Part shown: piece after piece, positions 46,745 to 55,892 of the stretch
Position numbering within the stretch: the first letter of the stretch is position 1
Layout of the letters: each line of letters opens with the position of its first letter
DNA from: Mycobacterium kyorinense
GTDB taxonomy: Bacteria; Actinomycetota; Actinomycetes; Mycobacteriales; Mycobacteriaceae
Assembly (NCBI RefSeq): GCF_002101735.1
Contig: NZ_LQPE01000027.1
Coordinates: 18,807 to 82,806 of the forward strand
Length of the DNA stretch: 64,000 nt
Reading direction: 5' to 3'
Translations under genes and position numbers: made by a program
Notes under the pieces: model-generated
Databases searched by the model: none
The model's input: the letters and a program-made list of their open reading frames with translations, nothing else
What the model was told of the DNA's origin: nothing

Positions 46745-49066
46745 TCAGCCGCGGGCCGGCGGGTTGGATCGGCTCGGATCCCCACTTTGTTGGTCGGGGG
46801 ACGAGCCGGTCTCCGATGCTGGCTTACCAGGCGGCGGATACGGCGGATAGGGCGGGTATGGCTGGGCCGGGTAGTGCGCAGGGGGCTGCGGCCAGTGGGC
46901 CGGTGGCGCCGACTGCGGCGGCGGGTACCAGTAGCCGGGCGGCTGCTGCGGCGGCCAACCGGGCGCGCGCCATCCGGCCGGCGCTCCGTAATCGGGCTGA
47001 GTCGGCTGGTGCGCCGGAACGGGCTCTGTGTGAGAACCGTTGGCGCCGTTGGTGGCTCGGTCGGACTCGGCTTGGGCGGCCTCGGCCGTCGCCTTGGCGA
47101 TCGCGGCTTTGAACGCGGGCTCGGGCACCGGCGGAGGCCACGGCTCGCCGCGCTCTTTGGCCAACTCGCCGGGGGTTTTGATCGGCGGCTTGTCCGACGG
47201 GATACGGCCGCCGAAATCGTCGAACATCGTTAGCCGCGGCCGTTTTTCGACGTCGGCGAAGATGGCCTCCAGCTCGGCGCGGTGCAGCGTTTCCTTCTCC
47301 AGCAGCTCGCCGGCGAGGGTGTCGAGCACGTCGCGGTATTCGGTGAGGATCTCCCAGGCCTCGGTGTGCGCGGCCTCGATGAGTTTGCGGATCTCCTCGT
47401 CGATGTCGCGCGCCACCTCGTGCGAGTAGTCGGGCTGGGTGCCGATGGTCCGGCCCAGGAAGGGGTCGCCGTGCTCGGTGCCGTATTTGACGGCGCCGAG
47501 CTTGGAGCTCATCCCGAATTCGGTGACCATGGCGCGGGCCACCTGGGTGGCCTTCTCGATGTCGGACACCGCGCCCGTCGTCGGCTCGCGGAACACCAGC
47601 TCCTCGGCGGCACGGCCGCCCATCGCGAACACCAGCTGCGCGATCATCTCCGAACGGGTCCGCAGGCCCTTGTCTTCCTCGGGAACCGCGACGGCGTGGC
47701 CGCCGGTGCGGCCGCGGGCCAGGATCGTCACCTTGTAGATCGGCTCGATGTCGGGCATCGCCCAGGCCGCCAGCGTGTGCCCGCCCTCGTGGTAGGCGGT
47801 GATCTTCTTTTCCTGCTCGCTGATGATCCGGCCCTTGCGGCGGGGCCCGCCGATCACCCGGTCGACCGCCTCCTCCAGCGCGGCGGCAGTGATCACGGTG
47901 CCGTTCTCGCGGGCGGTCAGCAGCGCGGCCTCGTTGATGACGTTGGCGAGGTCGGCGCCGGTCATGCCGACGGTCCGCTTGGCCAGCCCGTCGAGGTCGG
48001 CGTCGGGGCCGATCGGCTTGCCCTTGGAGTGCACCCTCAAGACGGCGCGACGGCCGGCCAGGTCCGGGTTGGACACCGGGATCTGCCGGTCGAACCGGCC
48101 GGGCCTCAAAAGCGCGGGATCGAGGATGTCGGGCCGGTTGGTGGCCGCGATCAGAATGACACCGGCGCGCTCCCCGAAGCCGTCCATCTCGACCAGCAAC
48201 TGGTTCAGCGTCTGCTCGCGCTCGTCGTGGCCGCCGCCGAGGCCGGCGCCACGCTGACGGCCCACCGCGTCGATCTCGTCGACGAAGATGATGCAGGGAC
48301 TGTTCTGTTTGGCCTGCTCGAACAGGTCTCTGACGCGGGAGGCGCCGACACCGACGAACATCTCGACGAAGTCCGAGCCGGAGATCGTGAAGAACGGCAC
48401 CCCTGCCTCGCCTGCCACCGCGCGGGCCAACAGCGTCTTACCCGTTCCGGGCGGCCCGTAGAGCAGCACGCCCTTGGGAATCTTGGCGCCCAGCGCCTGG
48501 TACCGCGCGGGGTTCTGCAGGAAGTCCTTGATCTCGTAGAGCTCCTCGACCGCCTCGTCGACGCCGGCGACGTCGGCGAACGTGGTCTTGGGCATGTCCT
48601 TGGAGAGCTGCTTGGCCCGCGACTTGCCGAAGCCGAACCCCATCCGGGCGCCGCCCTGCATGCGGGAAAACATCACGAAGAGCCCAACCAGCAGCAGCAG
48701 CGGCAGCACGTAGATCAGCAGCGAGCCCAGGATGTTGCCCTGGTTCACCACGGTGCTGATCTGGCTGTTCTTACTGCTCAGCGCGTCGAACAGGGGGACG
48801 GCGTAGCCGCTGGGGTATTTGGTGATGACCTTGTCGGACCCGTCGGTCTCACTGTTTCCGCTCTTCAGGGTCAGCCGCAGCTGCTGTTCGCGGTCGTCGA
48901 TCTGGGCGCTCTTGACGTTGTCGGCCTTGATCTGCGCCACCGCCACCGAAGTGTCGACGGGCTTGTATCCGCGGGTGTCGTCACTGAAATAGAAGAACGA
49001 CCAGCCGAGCAGCAACACGACAGCGATCGCCGTGAGCGTACGGATCACGTTTTTCCGGTTCATCAA
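46745..49066 (-). CDS. ftsH: ATP-dependent zinc metalloprotease FtsH
   Basis: A 773-aa membrane protease. Two N-terminal TM helices flank a periplasmic domain (about residues 7-125). The AAA domain has Walker [12 protein letters not shown], Walker [12 protein letters not shown] and the SRH; the zinc site is [12 protein letters not shown]. The C-terminal about 110 residues are a Pro/Tyr-rich disordered tail, as in mycobacterial FtsH. It degrades membrane and misfolded proteins. It heads the minus-strand operon towards coaX; the 182 bp to the right, before ephA, hold both promoters. Confidence 0.97.
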   Translation of the reverse strand: MMNRKNVIRTLTAIAVVLLLGWSFFYFSDDTRGYKPVDTSVAVAQIKADNVKSAQIDDREQQLRLTLKSGNSETDGSDKVITKYPSGYAVPLFDALSSKNSQISTVVNQGNILGSLLIYVLPLLLLVGLFVMFSRMQGGARMGFGFGKSRAKQLSKDMPKTTFADVAGVDEAVEELYEIKDFLQNPARYQALGAKIPKGVLLYGPPGTGKTLLARAVAGEAGVPFFTISGSDFVEMFVGVGASRVRDLFEQAKQNSPCIIFVDEIDAVGRQRGAGLGGGHDEREQTLNQLLVEMDGFGERAGVILIAATNRPDILDPALLRPGRFDRQIPVSNPDLAGRRAVLRVHSKGKPIGPDADLDGLAKRTVGMTGADLANVINEAALLTARENGTVITAAALEEAVDRVIGGPRRKGRIISEQEKKITAYHEGGHTLAAWAMPDIEPIYKVTILARGRTGGHAVAVPEEDKGLRTRSEMIAQLVFAMGGRAAEELVFREPTTGAVSDIEKATQVARAMVTEFGMSSKLGAVKYGTEHGDPFLGRTIGTQPDYSHEVARDIDEEIRKLIEAAHTEAWEILTEYRDVLDTLAGELLEKETLHRAELEAIFADVEKRPRLTMFDDFGGRIPSDKPPIKTPGELAKERGEPWPPPVPEPAFKAAIAKATAEAAQAESDRATNGANGSHTEPVPAHQPTQPDYGAPAGWRAPGWPPQQPPGYWYPPPQSAPPAHWPQPPAHYPAQPYPPYPPYPPPGKPASETGSSPDQQSGDPSRSNPPARG

Positions 49067-49266
49067 TCATCGGCCGTGGCCGGCCAGGTCCTTCCCCGAT
49101 ACACGCAGCTGGAATATCCCAGGTTACCGCCCGTGGTGATCGCAAGCTCGGCCGCCGGCCGAGCGCAGCGGGTCGCCACGTCCTTCTAGAGGAACGAACC
49201 AAGGTTCCCGGCGGGTGGCTCGACGAACCCTTCCGGGACGCCCCGAGCGTGTGCTTTGGTGAACAC

Positions 49267-50244
49267 GTGCCTGATACCGTTCCCTCGACCGAGCGCATCA
49301 TCGACACCAATGGTGTTAGCTTGCACACCGTTGAAGCAGGCGAGCGGGGCGCGCCCGTCGTGCTGCTGGCCCACGGATTTCCCGAACTGGCCTATTCCTG
49401 GCGACACCAAATTCCGGTGCTCGCCGCTGCCGGGTATCACGTGCTGGCCCCCGATCAGCGCGGCTACGGCCGCTCCAGCCGGCCGGACGAGATTTCCGCA
49501 TACAACATCGCCGAGCTGTCGGCGGATCTTGTCGGCCTGCTCGACGACGTCGGCGCCGAGCGGGCGGTGTTCGTCGGGCACGACTGGGGCGCCCCGGTCG
49601 CGTGGAGCACGGCGCAGCTGCATCCGGACCGGGTGCCCGCGGTGGTGGGTATGAGCGTTCCGGCGGTGCCGCGCGCCCAGGTGCCGCCGACGCAGGCGTT
49701 CCGCAAGCTCTTCGGCGACAACTTCTTCTACATGCTCTATTTCCAGGAGCCCGGCGTCGCCGACGCCGAGCTCGGTTCCGACCCGGCAAAGACGATGCGA
49801 CGGATGATGGCCAATTTGCGGCCGCCGGGCGACCATGAGGCCGCCGCGCGGATGATCCGGCCCGGGCCGGAGGGTTTCGTCGAGCGGCTGCCCGAGCCCG
49901 ACGGCCTGCCCAGCTGGATCAGCGCCGAGGAGCTCGACCACTACATCGCCGAGTTCACCCGCACCGGCTTCACCGGCGGTCTGAACTGGTATCGCAACCT
50001 GGACCGCAACTGGGAGATCCTGGCCGATCCGCCGGCGGCGACGATCTCGGTGCCGGCATTGTTCGTGGCGGGCGCCGACGACCCGGTGCTGACCTTCATG
50101 CGCCCTGAACGTGCCTCGGAGGTGGTGACCGGCCCATACCGGGAGGTGATCATCGAAGGGGCCGGGCACTGGCTGCAGCAGGAAAAGCCCGAGCAGGTCA
50201 ACGAGGCGTTGCTGGACTTCCTCGCCGGTTTGGAGCTGTCATGA
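49267..50244 (+). CDS. ephA: Epoxide hydrolase EphA-like
   Basis: A 325-aa alpha/beta hydrolase. The oxyanion motif HGFPELAYSWRHQ, the nucleophile Asp in VGHDWGAPVAW, cap-domain tyrosines (FFYMLYFQEPG) and the catalytic His in GAGHWLQQE match epoxide hydrolases of the EphA type (Rv3617). The GTG at 49267 gives a short N-terminus like EphA; GTG at 49249 adds six residues. It opens a three-gene run with the LLM oxidoreductase and the dehydrogenase. ftsH is directly to its left, with no espACD in between. Confidence 0.9.
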   Translation: MPDTVPSTERIIDTNGVSLHTVEAGERGAPVVLLAHGFPELAYSWRHQIPVLAAAGYHVLAPDQRGYGRSSRPDEISAYNIAELSADLVGLLDDVGAERAVFVGHDWGAPVAWSTAQLHPDRVPAVVGMSVPAVPRAQVPPTQAFRKLFGDNFFYMLYFQEPGVADAELGSDPAKTMRRMMANLRPPGDHEAAARMIRPGPEGFVERLPEPDGLPSWISAEELDHYIAEFTRTGFTGGLNWYRNLDRNWEILADPPAATISVPALFVAGADDPVLTFMRPERASEVVTGPYREVIIEGAGHWLQQEKPEQVNEALLDFLAGLELS

Positions 50245-51434
50245 ACCGCCCGCTGAACTTTGGGGTCTTCATCACACCGTTCCACCCGACCGGCCAATCG
50301 CCTACTGCCGCACTCGAATACGACATGGACCGGGTGGTCGCGCTGGATCGCCTCGGGTTCGACGAAGCCTGGTTCGGCGAGCATCACTCGGGTGGCTACG
50401 AGCTGATCGCCTGCCCGGAGGTGTTCATCGCTGCGGCGGCCGAGCGCACCAAGCACATTCGACTGGGCACCGGCGTGGTGTCGCTGCCCTACCACCATCC
50501 GCTGATGGTCGCCGACCGTTGGGTGCTGTTGGATCATCTGACCCGCGGCCGGGTGATGTTCGGCACCGGCCCGGGCGCGTTGCCGTCAGATGCCTACATG
50601 ATGGGCATCGATCCGGTCGAGCAGCGCCGGATGATGCAGGAGTCCCTGGAGGCGATCCTCGCGCTGTTCCGCGCCGAACCCGGGGAACGAATCAACCGTC
50701 ACTCCGAGTGGTTCACGTTGCGCGACGCCCAGTTGCACATTCGTCCTTACACCTGGCCGTACCCCGAAATCTCCACGGCGGCAATGATTTCGCCGTCGGG
50801 GCCGCGGCTCGCCGGTGCACTGGGCACGTCGCTGCTGTCGCTGTCGATGTCGGTGCCCGGCGGCTACGCCGCGCTGGAGAACACCTGGGAGGTCGTCCGC
50901 GACCAGGCTTCGAAGGTCGGCCGTGCGGAGCCGGACCGGGCCGGTTGGCGGGTGCTGGGCATCGTGCATCTTGCCGACAGCCGCGACCAGGCGATCGACG
51001 ACTGCACCTACGGGCTGCAGGATTTCGCCAAGTACTTCGGCGCCGCCGGATTCGTGCCGCTGGCCAACCTGGTCGACGGCGCACAGTCACCGCGCGAGTT
51101 CGTCGAAGACTATGCGTCGAAAGGCAATTGCTGCATCGGCACGGCCGACGATTGCATCACCTACATCGAAGATCTCGTTGACCGCTCCGGCGGTTTCGGC
51201 ACGTTCTTGCTGCTCGGGCATGACTGGGCCTCGCCTGCCGCGACGTATCACTCGTATGAGTTGTTCGCGCGCAAGGTGATTCCGCATTTCAAGGGGCAGC
51301 TCGATGCGCCGCGGGCATCGCATGAATGGGCGCGCGGCATGCGGGAGCAGTTGCTTGGCCGCGCCGGCGAGGCGGTGGTCAAGGCGATCAGCGAGCACAC
51401 CGACGAGCTCAAGATGGAAAGCGAGAAAGAGTAA
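50241..51434 (+). CDS. LLM-class flavin-dependent oxidoreductase (Rv3618-like)
   Basis: A 397-aa bacterial luciferase-like monooxygenase: FGVFITPFHP at the first strand, DRLGFDEAWFGEHHSGGYE, the flavin-binding IRLGTGVVSLPYHHPL, and a DHLTRGRVMFGTGPGA segment. Members use FMN or F420 and act on long-chain or aromatic substrates; which applies is not clear. Its ATG overlaps the ephA stop (ATGA) and its stop overlaps the next start, so the three enzymes are probably one catabolic unit. Confidence 0.88.
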   Translation: MNRPLNFGVFITPFHPTGQSPTAALEYDMDRVVALDRLGFDEAWFGEHHSGGYELIACPEVFIAAAAERTKHIRLGTGVVSLPYHHPLMVADRWVLLDHLTRGRVMFGTGPGALPSDAYMMGIDPVEQRRMMQESLEAILALFRAEPGERINRHSEWFTLRDAQLHIRPYTWPYPEISTAAMISPSGPRLAGALGTSLLSLSMSVPGGYAALENTWEVVRDQASKVGRAEPDRAGWRVLGIVHLADSRDQAIDDCTYGLQDFAKYFGAAGFVPLANLVDGAQSPREFVEDYASKGNCCIGTADDCITYIEDLVDRSGGFGTFLLLGHDWASPAATYHSYELFARKVIPHFKGQLDAPRASHEWARGMREQLLGRAGEAVVKAISEHTDELKMESEKE

Positions 51435-52438
51435 TGCGCGCGGCGGTGCTGCACGACGGCCGGATGGTGTTTCGCGACGACGTTCCCGATCCGGTGCCCG
51501 GGCCGGGCCAGGTGTTGGTCGGTGTGCGCTCGTGCGGAATCTGCGGCTCGGACCTGCATTTCGCTGCGCACGGCGACGAGATGCTGGCGTTGACTGAGCA
51601 GATGGGCGCTGGTGTGGGCGCCGACCTGGGTCGCGACATCATCATGGGCCACGAATTCAGCGCGGAGGTACTCGAAGCCGGGCCTGACACCGATACACAT
51701 CCGCCGGGGACTCTGGTCACCTCGATCCCGGCGATGCTGTCCGCCCAAGGCGTCGTGCCCATCGGCTTCACGGACCGAGCGGCCGGCGCGTACGCCGAAC
51801 GGATGCTGCTTTCGGCGCCGCTGCTGCTGCCGGTACCCAACGGCCTGGATCACCGGCACGCCGCATTGACCGAGCCGATGGCTGTTGGGCTGCATGCGGT
51901 CAACAAGTCCGCGATCCAGCGCGACGAGACCGCGTTGGTGCTCGGCTGCGGCCCGATCGGCATCGCGATCATTGCCGCACTGCGGGTTCGCGGCGTCGAA
52001 ACGATTGTGGCATCGGACTTTTCACCCAAGCGACGCGAGCTGGCGACGACGATGGGCGCGCATCAGACGATCGATCCCGCGCAAGGCTCGCCGTTCGAGA
52101 CGGTCCAGCCGAAGGTGGTATTCGAGGCGGTCGGAGTGCCGGGAATCATCGACGACGCGATGCGCCGGACGCCGCCGGGCAGTCGGATTGTGGTTGCCGG
52201 GGTATGCATGGAACCCGACTCCGTGCATCCATTCTTCGGCATTGCCAAAGAGATCAGCGTGCAATTCGTGTTCGCCTACGACCCAGCCGAATTCGCAGAA
52301 TCGCTGCGGGCGATCGCCGAGGGCGACATCGACGTTTCTCCGTTGATCACCGGCGAAGTCGGCCTGGACGGGGTGGGTCAGGCGTTCGACGACCTGGCCG
52401 ATCCCGAGCGGCACTGCAAGATTCTCGTCTCGCCGTAG
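51434..52438 (+). CDS. Zinc-dependent alcohol dehydrogenase
   Basis: A 334-aa medium-chain dehydrogenase. The catalytic zinc ligands are Cys in RSCGICGSDLHF and His in MGHEFSAEV; the structural-zinc lobe with four Cys is absent. The NAD(P) motif is LGCGPIGIAIIAAL. It starts at ATG 51434, sharing one base with the previous stop (TAATG). With the epoxide hydrolase and LLM enzyme it may process the same substrate. Its stop is 2 bp from the convergent secreted-protein stop. Confidence 0.88.
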   Translation: MRAAVLHDGRMVFRDDVPDPVPGPGQVLVGVRSCGICGSDLHFAAHGDEMLALTEQMGAGVGADLGRDIIMGHEFSAEVLEAGPDTDTHPPGTLVTSIPAMLSAQGVVPIGFTDRAAGAYAERMLLSAPLLLPVPNGLDHRHAALTEPMAVGLHAVNKSAIQRDETALVLGCGPIGIAIIAALRVRGVETIVASDFSPKRRELATTMGAHQTIDPAQGSPFETVQPKVVFEAVGVPGIIDDAMRRTPPGSRIVVAGVCMEPDSVHPFFGIAKEISVQFVFAYDPAEFAESLRAIAEGDIDVSPLITGEVGLDGVGQAFDDLADPERHCKILVSP

Positions 52439-52440
52439 CG

Positions 52441-52752
52441 CTAGTTGGCCAGCGGGTTGCTGCGGATGGTCTTTTCGGCGGCCCGGTCGGTGGTCTCGTA
52501 GCCGGCGGCGGCCTTGTCCAGGCTGCCGGCGAACTCGCGGCTGTCGTCGGCGGCCGCTTTCATCTGGTCGGCCATGCTGGTTTGCGCCGAGCGGCAGGCG
52601 GTTCCCGTCGCCAGCGAGGGCATGCCGGCCGCGGCTTCGCCAAGGGGAACGTCGACGCCCAGACCGGCGATATCGGCGGACGCACCACGAAAACCACCCG
52701 CAGCGCTGCGCAGCCCACCCGGATCGACTCTCAGCTCTTCGCGGCCACTCAT
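52441..52752 (-). CDS. EspC-like (DUF2580-type) T7SS-associated protein
   Basis: A 103-aa helical protein with a YETTD motif near residue 86, the YxxxD export signal of ESX substrates, and an N-terminal LRVDPGGLRSAAGGF as in EspC/DUF2580 proteins. No partner gene or ESX apparatus is adjacent. The 230 bp upstream hold no other gene. The same YETTD tail occurs in the partner gene at 6907-7239. A role as a secreted ESX accessory protein is inferred. Confidence 0.78.
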   Translation of the reverse strand: MSGREELRVDPGGLRSAAGGFRGASADIAGLGVDVPLGEAAAGMPSLATGTACRSAQTSMADQMKAAADDSREFAGSLDKAAAGYETTDRAAEKTIRSNPLAN

Positions 52753-52983
52753 AGCACCCGAATTTACCTGGTACGTGCGGGCTCACCCGACGGAAGTTTT
52801 TCGCCGTTGACCACACCGTTGAGGCCGCCTTGACCTGTCGCCGGTCGTCGCAGCGGCTCAGGCGCTTCTCGAAAAACGGCGATAGCGCGATCCGGCCGGA
52901 ATTGGCCTGCGTCCTGACCCTTGAACCGGGAGGGAGTTGCACCACAAACCGCAAGACCAGCCTGCACGAGCGTAGGGAACACC

Positions 52984-53451
52984 GTGATCCGAGCCAGTTC
53001 TCGTACGCGGATTGCCGTCTCAGCAGCAGGTGGCGCAGTGGTCGCCGCGTTTGCCGTTGCCGTGGTTCCCGCTGCACACGCCGACGAAGAATCCTGGGGC
53101 GCAATTGCCGTCTCGCCGGACGGGAAGTCGGTGGGAGTGGCGACGAACATGCCGAACGAGTACCAGGCCAACACGCATGCGACCTCCGACTGCCACCAAG
53201 ACAACGCTGCCTGCAACGTGTTGATCACGTTCAAATACCCCGACTGCGGCGCAGTCGTGAAGAACGGGGACCAGTATTTCGGGGACAGCGGCGCCACGGA
53301 GCAAGAGGCAGAGCAGAACGCTCAGAACCAAAGCCCGGGCAGCACTGTCCTGCGCTCGGCATGCAACAACGCGCCGGGCTCGAGCAGCACGCCCACAACC
53401 GCGAGCAGCACGCCGACAACGACCACCACCACGACGCCAGCAGGCGGGTAA
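52984..53451 (+). CDS. Secreted DUF4189 protein
   Basis: A 155-aa exported protein starting at GTG 52984 with AGGGAA upstream. The signal peptide (VIRASS... AVVPAAHA) is cut after AHA. The mature domain WGAIAVSPDGKSVGVATNMP, CNVLITFKYPDCGAVV is DUF4189, with four cysteines likely to form disulphides. The tail is a Ser/Thr/Pro repeat (SSTPTTASSTPTTTTTT). The function is unknown; DUF4189 proteins are found in many bacteria as secreted or cell-wall proteins. Confidence 0.82.
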   Translation: MIRASSRTRIAVSAAGGAVVAAFAVAVVPAAHADEESWGAIAVSPDGKSVGVATNMPNEYQANTHATSDCHQDNAACNVLITFKYPDCGAVVKNGDQYFGDSGATEQEAEQNAQNQSPGSTVLRSACNNAPGSSSTPTTASSTPTTTTTTTPAGG

Positions 53452-53466
53452 CGGCAGCCCCGTCAC

Positions 53467-53497
53467 TTGACGTTGCCCTTGGGGCAATCCCTAGGGT
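53467..53497 (+). promoter_or_regulatory. MerR-type promoter/operator
   Basis: A -35 TTGACG (53467-53472) and a -10-like TAGGGT (53492-53497) are separated by 19 bp, the over-long spacing typical of MerR-activated promoters. The spacer holds a perfect inverted repeat TTGCCC-TTG-GGGCAA (53473-53487). The ATG of the next gene starts 7 bp after the -10, so the transcript would be leaderless or nearly so. Confidence 0.72.
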
Positions 53498-53503
53498 TGG
53501 GCG

Positions 53504-53800
53504 ATGACCGAAACATCCAAGCCCGCAAGCGAACCGGAGTCTGCGCCGAGGGAGCCCAATAGGCTTCGCCGTGCCCTGACATGGGCCGGAATCGCTGCCG
53601 GGGCTGCGGTAGTCGCAGCGGCCATCTTCGTTTCCGGTGCGGCAGCGGGCTGGCTTCCCGGTTGGCATGATCACCTCGGGGCGCAGGCCTGCATGATGGA
53701 CAAGGGCGATCCGCCGCAGGGGCCGATGGCGGGGGACAAGGGTTGCTGCCCCAAGAAAGCACCCGGCGACCGCGACTGCTGCGAACCCAAAAAGAGTTGA
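53504..53800 (+). CDS. Small membrane protein with Cys-rich tail, putative metal-binding
   Basis: A 98-aa protein: a charged cytosolic N-terminus, one TM helix (about residues 26-50, AGIAAGAAVVAAAIFVSGAAAGWL), then WHDHLGAQACMMDKGDPP and a tail with GCCPKK and DCCEPKK. Five Cys, two Met and His residues lie outside the membrane on the side predicted to be extracytoplasmic, a likely soft-metal-binding patch. I do not recognise the family. Together with the MerR-type promoter and the MerR gene 59 bp downstream, it may be a metal-stress response protein. Confidence 0.78.
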   Translation: MTETSKPASEPESAPREPNRLRRALTWAGIAAGAAVVAAAIFVSGAAAGWLPGWHDHLGAQACMMDKGDPPQGPMAGDKGCCPKKAPGDRDCCEPKKS

Positions 53801-53859
53801 CGCGGTTACGCTGAAAGCCTGCCGCAACGGCAAGCTGCCGCTGGGCGAGGAGAATTACC

Positions 53860-54279
53860 GTGGCCCACACCGTCGGCGCCGCTGCCAAGGCCGTCGGCGT
53901 CTCCGCGAAGGCTATCCGCATCTGGGAAGCCAACGGTCTGCTCCCTGCCGCCCGGCGAAGCGCGGCGGGCTATCGCCAATTCAGCGATGAGTACATCGAG
54001 ATACTGCGCTTCATCGGCCGCGCCAAGACGCTCGGGCTCACACTGGCGGAGATCAAAAGCATCCTCGACCTGCACCGCCAGGGCACCGCGCCGTGCGACC
54101 AGGTCACCGCCCTGCTCGACGCCCATATCCGCGACATCGACCGCGCTATTGCCGAGCTGCGCGCATTGCGCAGCACCCTGTCCGCCGCGCTGCGGGGCGC
54201 GCGCGAAGACCAACATCGCGGTCGATCGGCCACCGTGTGCCGCATCATCGAGGGCTGTTGTCGGCCGCCTATGGCATAA
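53860..54279 (+). CDS. MerR-family metal-responsive regulator
   Basis: A 139-aa MerR regulator starting at GTG 53860 with GCGAGGAG upstream. The winged HTH is VGAAAKAVGVSAKAIRIWEANGLLPA and GYRQFSDEYIEILRFI; a dimerisation helix follows. Cysteines occur at APCDQV near residue 87 and in a C-terminal ATVCRIIEGCC, the arrangement used to bind metals in CueR/ZntR/CadR-type proteins. The adjacent 19-bp spacer promoter is the expected target. The metal cannot be decided from the sequence. Confidence 0.88.
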   Translation: MAHTVGAAAKAVGVSAKAIRIWEANGLLPAARRSAAGYRQFSDEYIEILRFIGRAKTLGLTLAEIKSILDLHRQGTAPCDQVTALLDAHIRDIDRAIAELRALRSTLSAALRGAREDQHRGRSATVCRIIEGCCRPPMA

Positions 54280-54287
54280 TCGAAAGT

Positions 54288-55892
54288 ATGTTCGATCCGA
54301 TACCCGACCCCGCCGGGATGCGCGCTTTGGACCCGGCCGCTTTGGTTTCGGTGGTCGAGTCGTCGCATCGGTTGGAGTCGATGCTGGTGGCCCGCCGGCT
54401 GGCGGCGGTGGCGGCGCTGTTGCGGTATCGGGTCGCGGCGGCGGCCGAGGCCGAAGACCGACGCGGGTATGCGGTGATCGACGGCTTCGAGCAGACCGCC
54501 GGCGAGGTGGCCGCGGCGATGAATTTGTCTGCGATGGCGGCAAGCTACCTGGTGACGCACGCCGAGGCGTTGGATGTTCGGCTGCCCAAGGTGGCGGCGC
54601 TGCTGGCCGAGGGTCGCACCGATTGGCGCACTGTCCGTTTGATCATCGGCCGCACCGATCTGGTCACCGACGAGGCGGTGATCGCCCAGTTGGACGAATC
54701 GCTGGCCGGGCGCATCGCCAAGTGGCAGGGCTGGTCGAAGCAGCGCATCGTCAACGCCGTCGACGCCGCGGTGCGCATCGCCGATCCCGACGCCGCACGT
54801 GAGCGCCGAACCAAGGCCCATGACGACCGCTACATCGGGATAACCGCCAAGGACGACGGGATGGCCGAGGTGTACGGGAATGTTGCCGCGACGGCAGCGA
54901 CGGCGTTCGACCGGCGGCTGTCGCAGCTGGCTACGCGGGTGTGTCCGGCCGATCCGCGCACGTTGGAGCAGCGTCGCGCCGATGCGTTGGCGGCGCTCAC
55001 CGAGGGCCGCGAATTGGGCTGCTCCTGTGGGCAGCCGGAGTGCCCCAACCGAATTGAGACTGATCCCGTCCAGGGCGGAGCACAGGTCGTCATCAACGTG
55101 GTGGCCAGCGAGCAGACTGTTAACGGTCACAGCGATCAGCCCGGTTATCTGGATGGCTACGGGGTCATCGACGCCGAGCAGGTGCGCGAGCTCGCCGAGG
55201 CGGCGTGGCTGCGCCAGGCCGATCCTGCGACCAGTGCGGCCGCGGCGTTGCGCTATCAGCCCTCGGCGGCGCTCGAGCGTGCTATCCGCTGCCGGGATTT
55301 GACGTGTCGCTTCCCGGGCTGTCATCGCCGGGCGACACATTGCGACATCGACCACACCATTGCGTTCAATCACGCCAATCCGGCCGCCGGCGGTCTGACG
55401 ATTGCGAGTAATCTCAAATGCCTTTGCCGCCAACATCATCGGCTGAAAACCTTTGGCGGCTGGCATGATCGCCAACTCGCGGACGGCACCGTCATCTGGA
55501 CATCGCCCACCGGGCGGGTTTACCGCACGAGCCCGGCCGGGGCGGATCTGTTCCCGTCGGCGCGCGCCCCGGCGTGTGCGGCGCCGACGCCGAGCAGACG
55601 CAGCCGGGCCAAACAACGAAGCGCACGAATTGCACAGGCGCGCAAGCACAACCGCGAGCAGCGCCCGCTCAACGAGGCTCGCCAACGGCTGCAGGAAGCG
55701 CGCAAGGACGAAATCGGTCGCCGGAAATTCCGCAATCACATGCGCGACATGCTGTTCGCTTTCAAAGGCACACCCAGCACCAGCCCGTTCTGCACCTGGG
55801 TGAATGACCCGCGCGAACCCGAAGAACTGTCACCGGACTGGCAGCCCAAAGAACCCGAGATGCAACCGCTGCCCGACGATCCGCCGTTCTAG
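54288..55892 (+). CDS. DUF222/HNH endonuclease-domain protein (13E12 repeat family)
   Basis: A 534-aa protein with an N-terminal DUF222 domain (residues about 15-330) and an HNH domain (CRFPGCHRRATHCDIDHTIAF...LCRQHHRLKT). Such genes form the multicopy 13E12 family of mycobacteria; in M. tuberculosis the REP13E12 copies serve as integration sites for phage phiRv1. A GCATAAT sequence lies 9 bp before the ATG at 54288, a possible -10 for a leaderless transcript. Its stop overlaps the stop of the convergent gene (CTAG). Function is unknown. Confidence 0.88.
   Translation: MFDPIPDPAGMRALDPAALVSVVESSHRLESMLVARRLAAVAALLRYRVAAAAEAEDRRGYAVIDGFEQTAGEVAAAMNLSAMAASYLVTHAEALDVRLPKVAALLAEGRTDWRTVRLIIGRTDLVTDEAVIAQLDESLAGRIAKWQGWSKQRIVNAVDAAVRIADPDAARERRTKAHDDRYIGITAKDDGMAEVYGNVAATAATAFDRRLSQLATRVCPADPRTLEQRRADALAALTEGRELGCSCGQPECPNRIETDPVQGGAQVVINVVASEQTVNGHSDQPGYLDGYGVIDAEQVRELAEAAWLRQADPATSAAAALRYQPSAALERAIRCRDLTCRFPGCHRRATHCDIDHTIAFNHANPAAGGLTIASNLKCLCRQHHRLKTFGGWHDRQLADGTVIWTSPTGRVYRTSPAGADLFPSARAPACAAPTPSRRSRAKQRSARIAQARKHNREQRPLNEARQRLQEARKDEIGRRKFRNHMRDMLFAFKGTPSTSPFCTWVNDPREPEELSPDWQPKEPEMQPLPDDPPF

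Noticed and set aside
47282..49189. 635-codon plus-strand frame antisense to ftsH
   Set aside because: Shadow of the ftsH codon pattern; no domain and no start context.
53970..55739. 589-codon minus-strand frame antisense to the HNH gene
   Set aside because: Composition mirrors the HNH gene and no motifs are visible.
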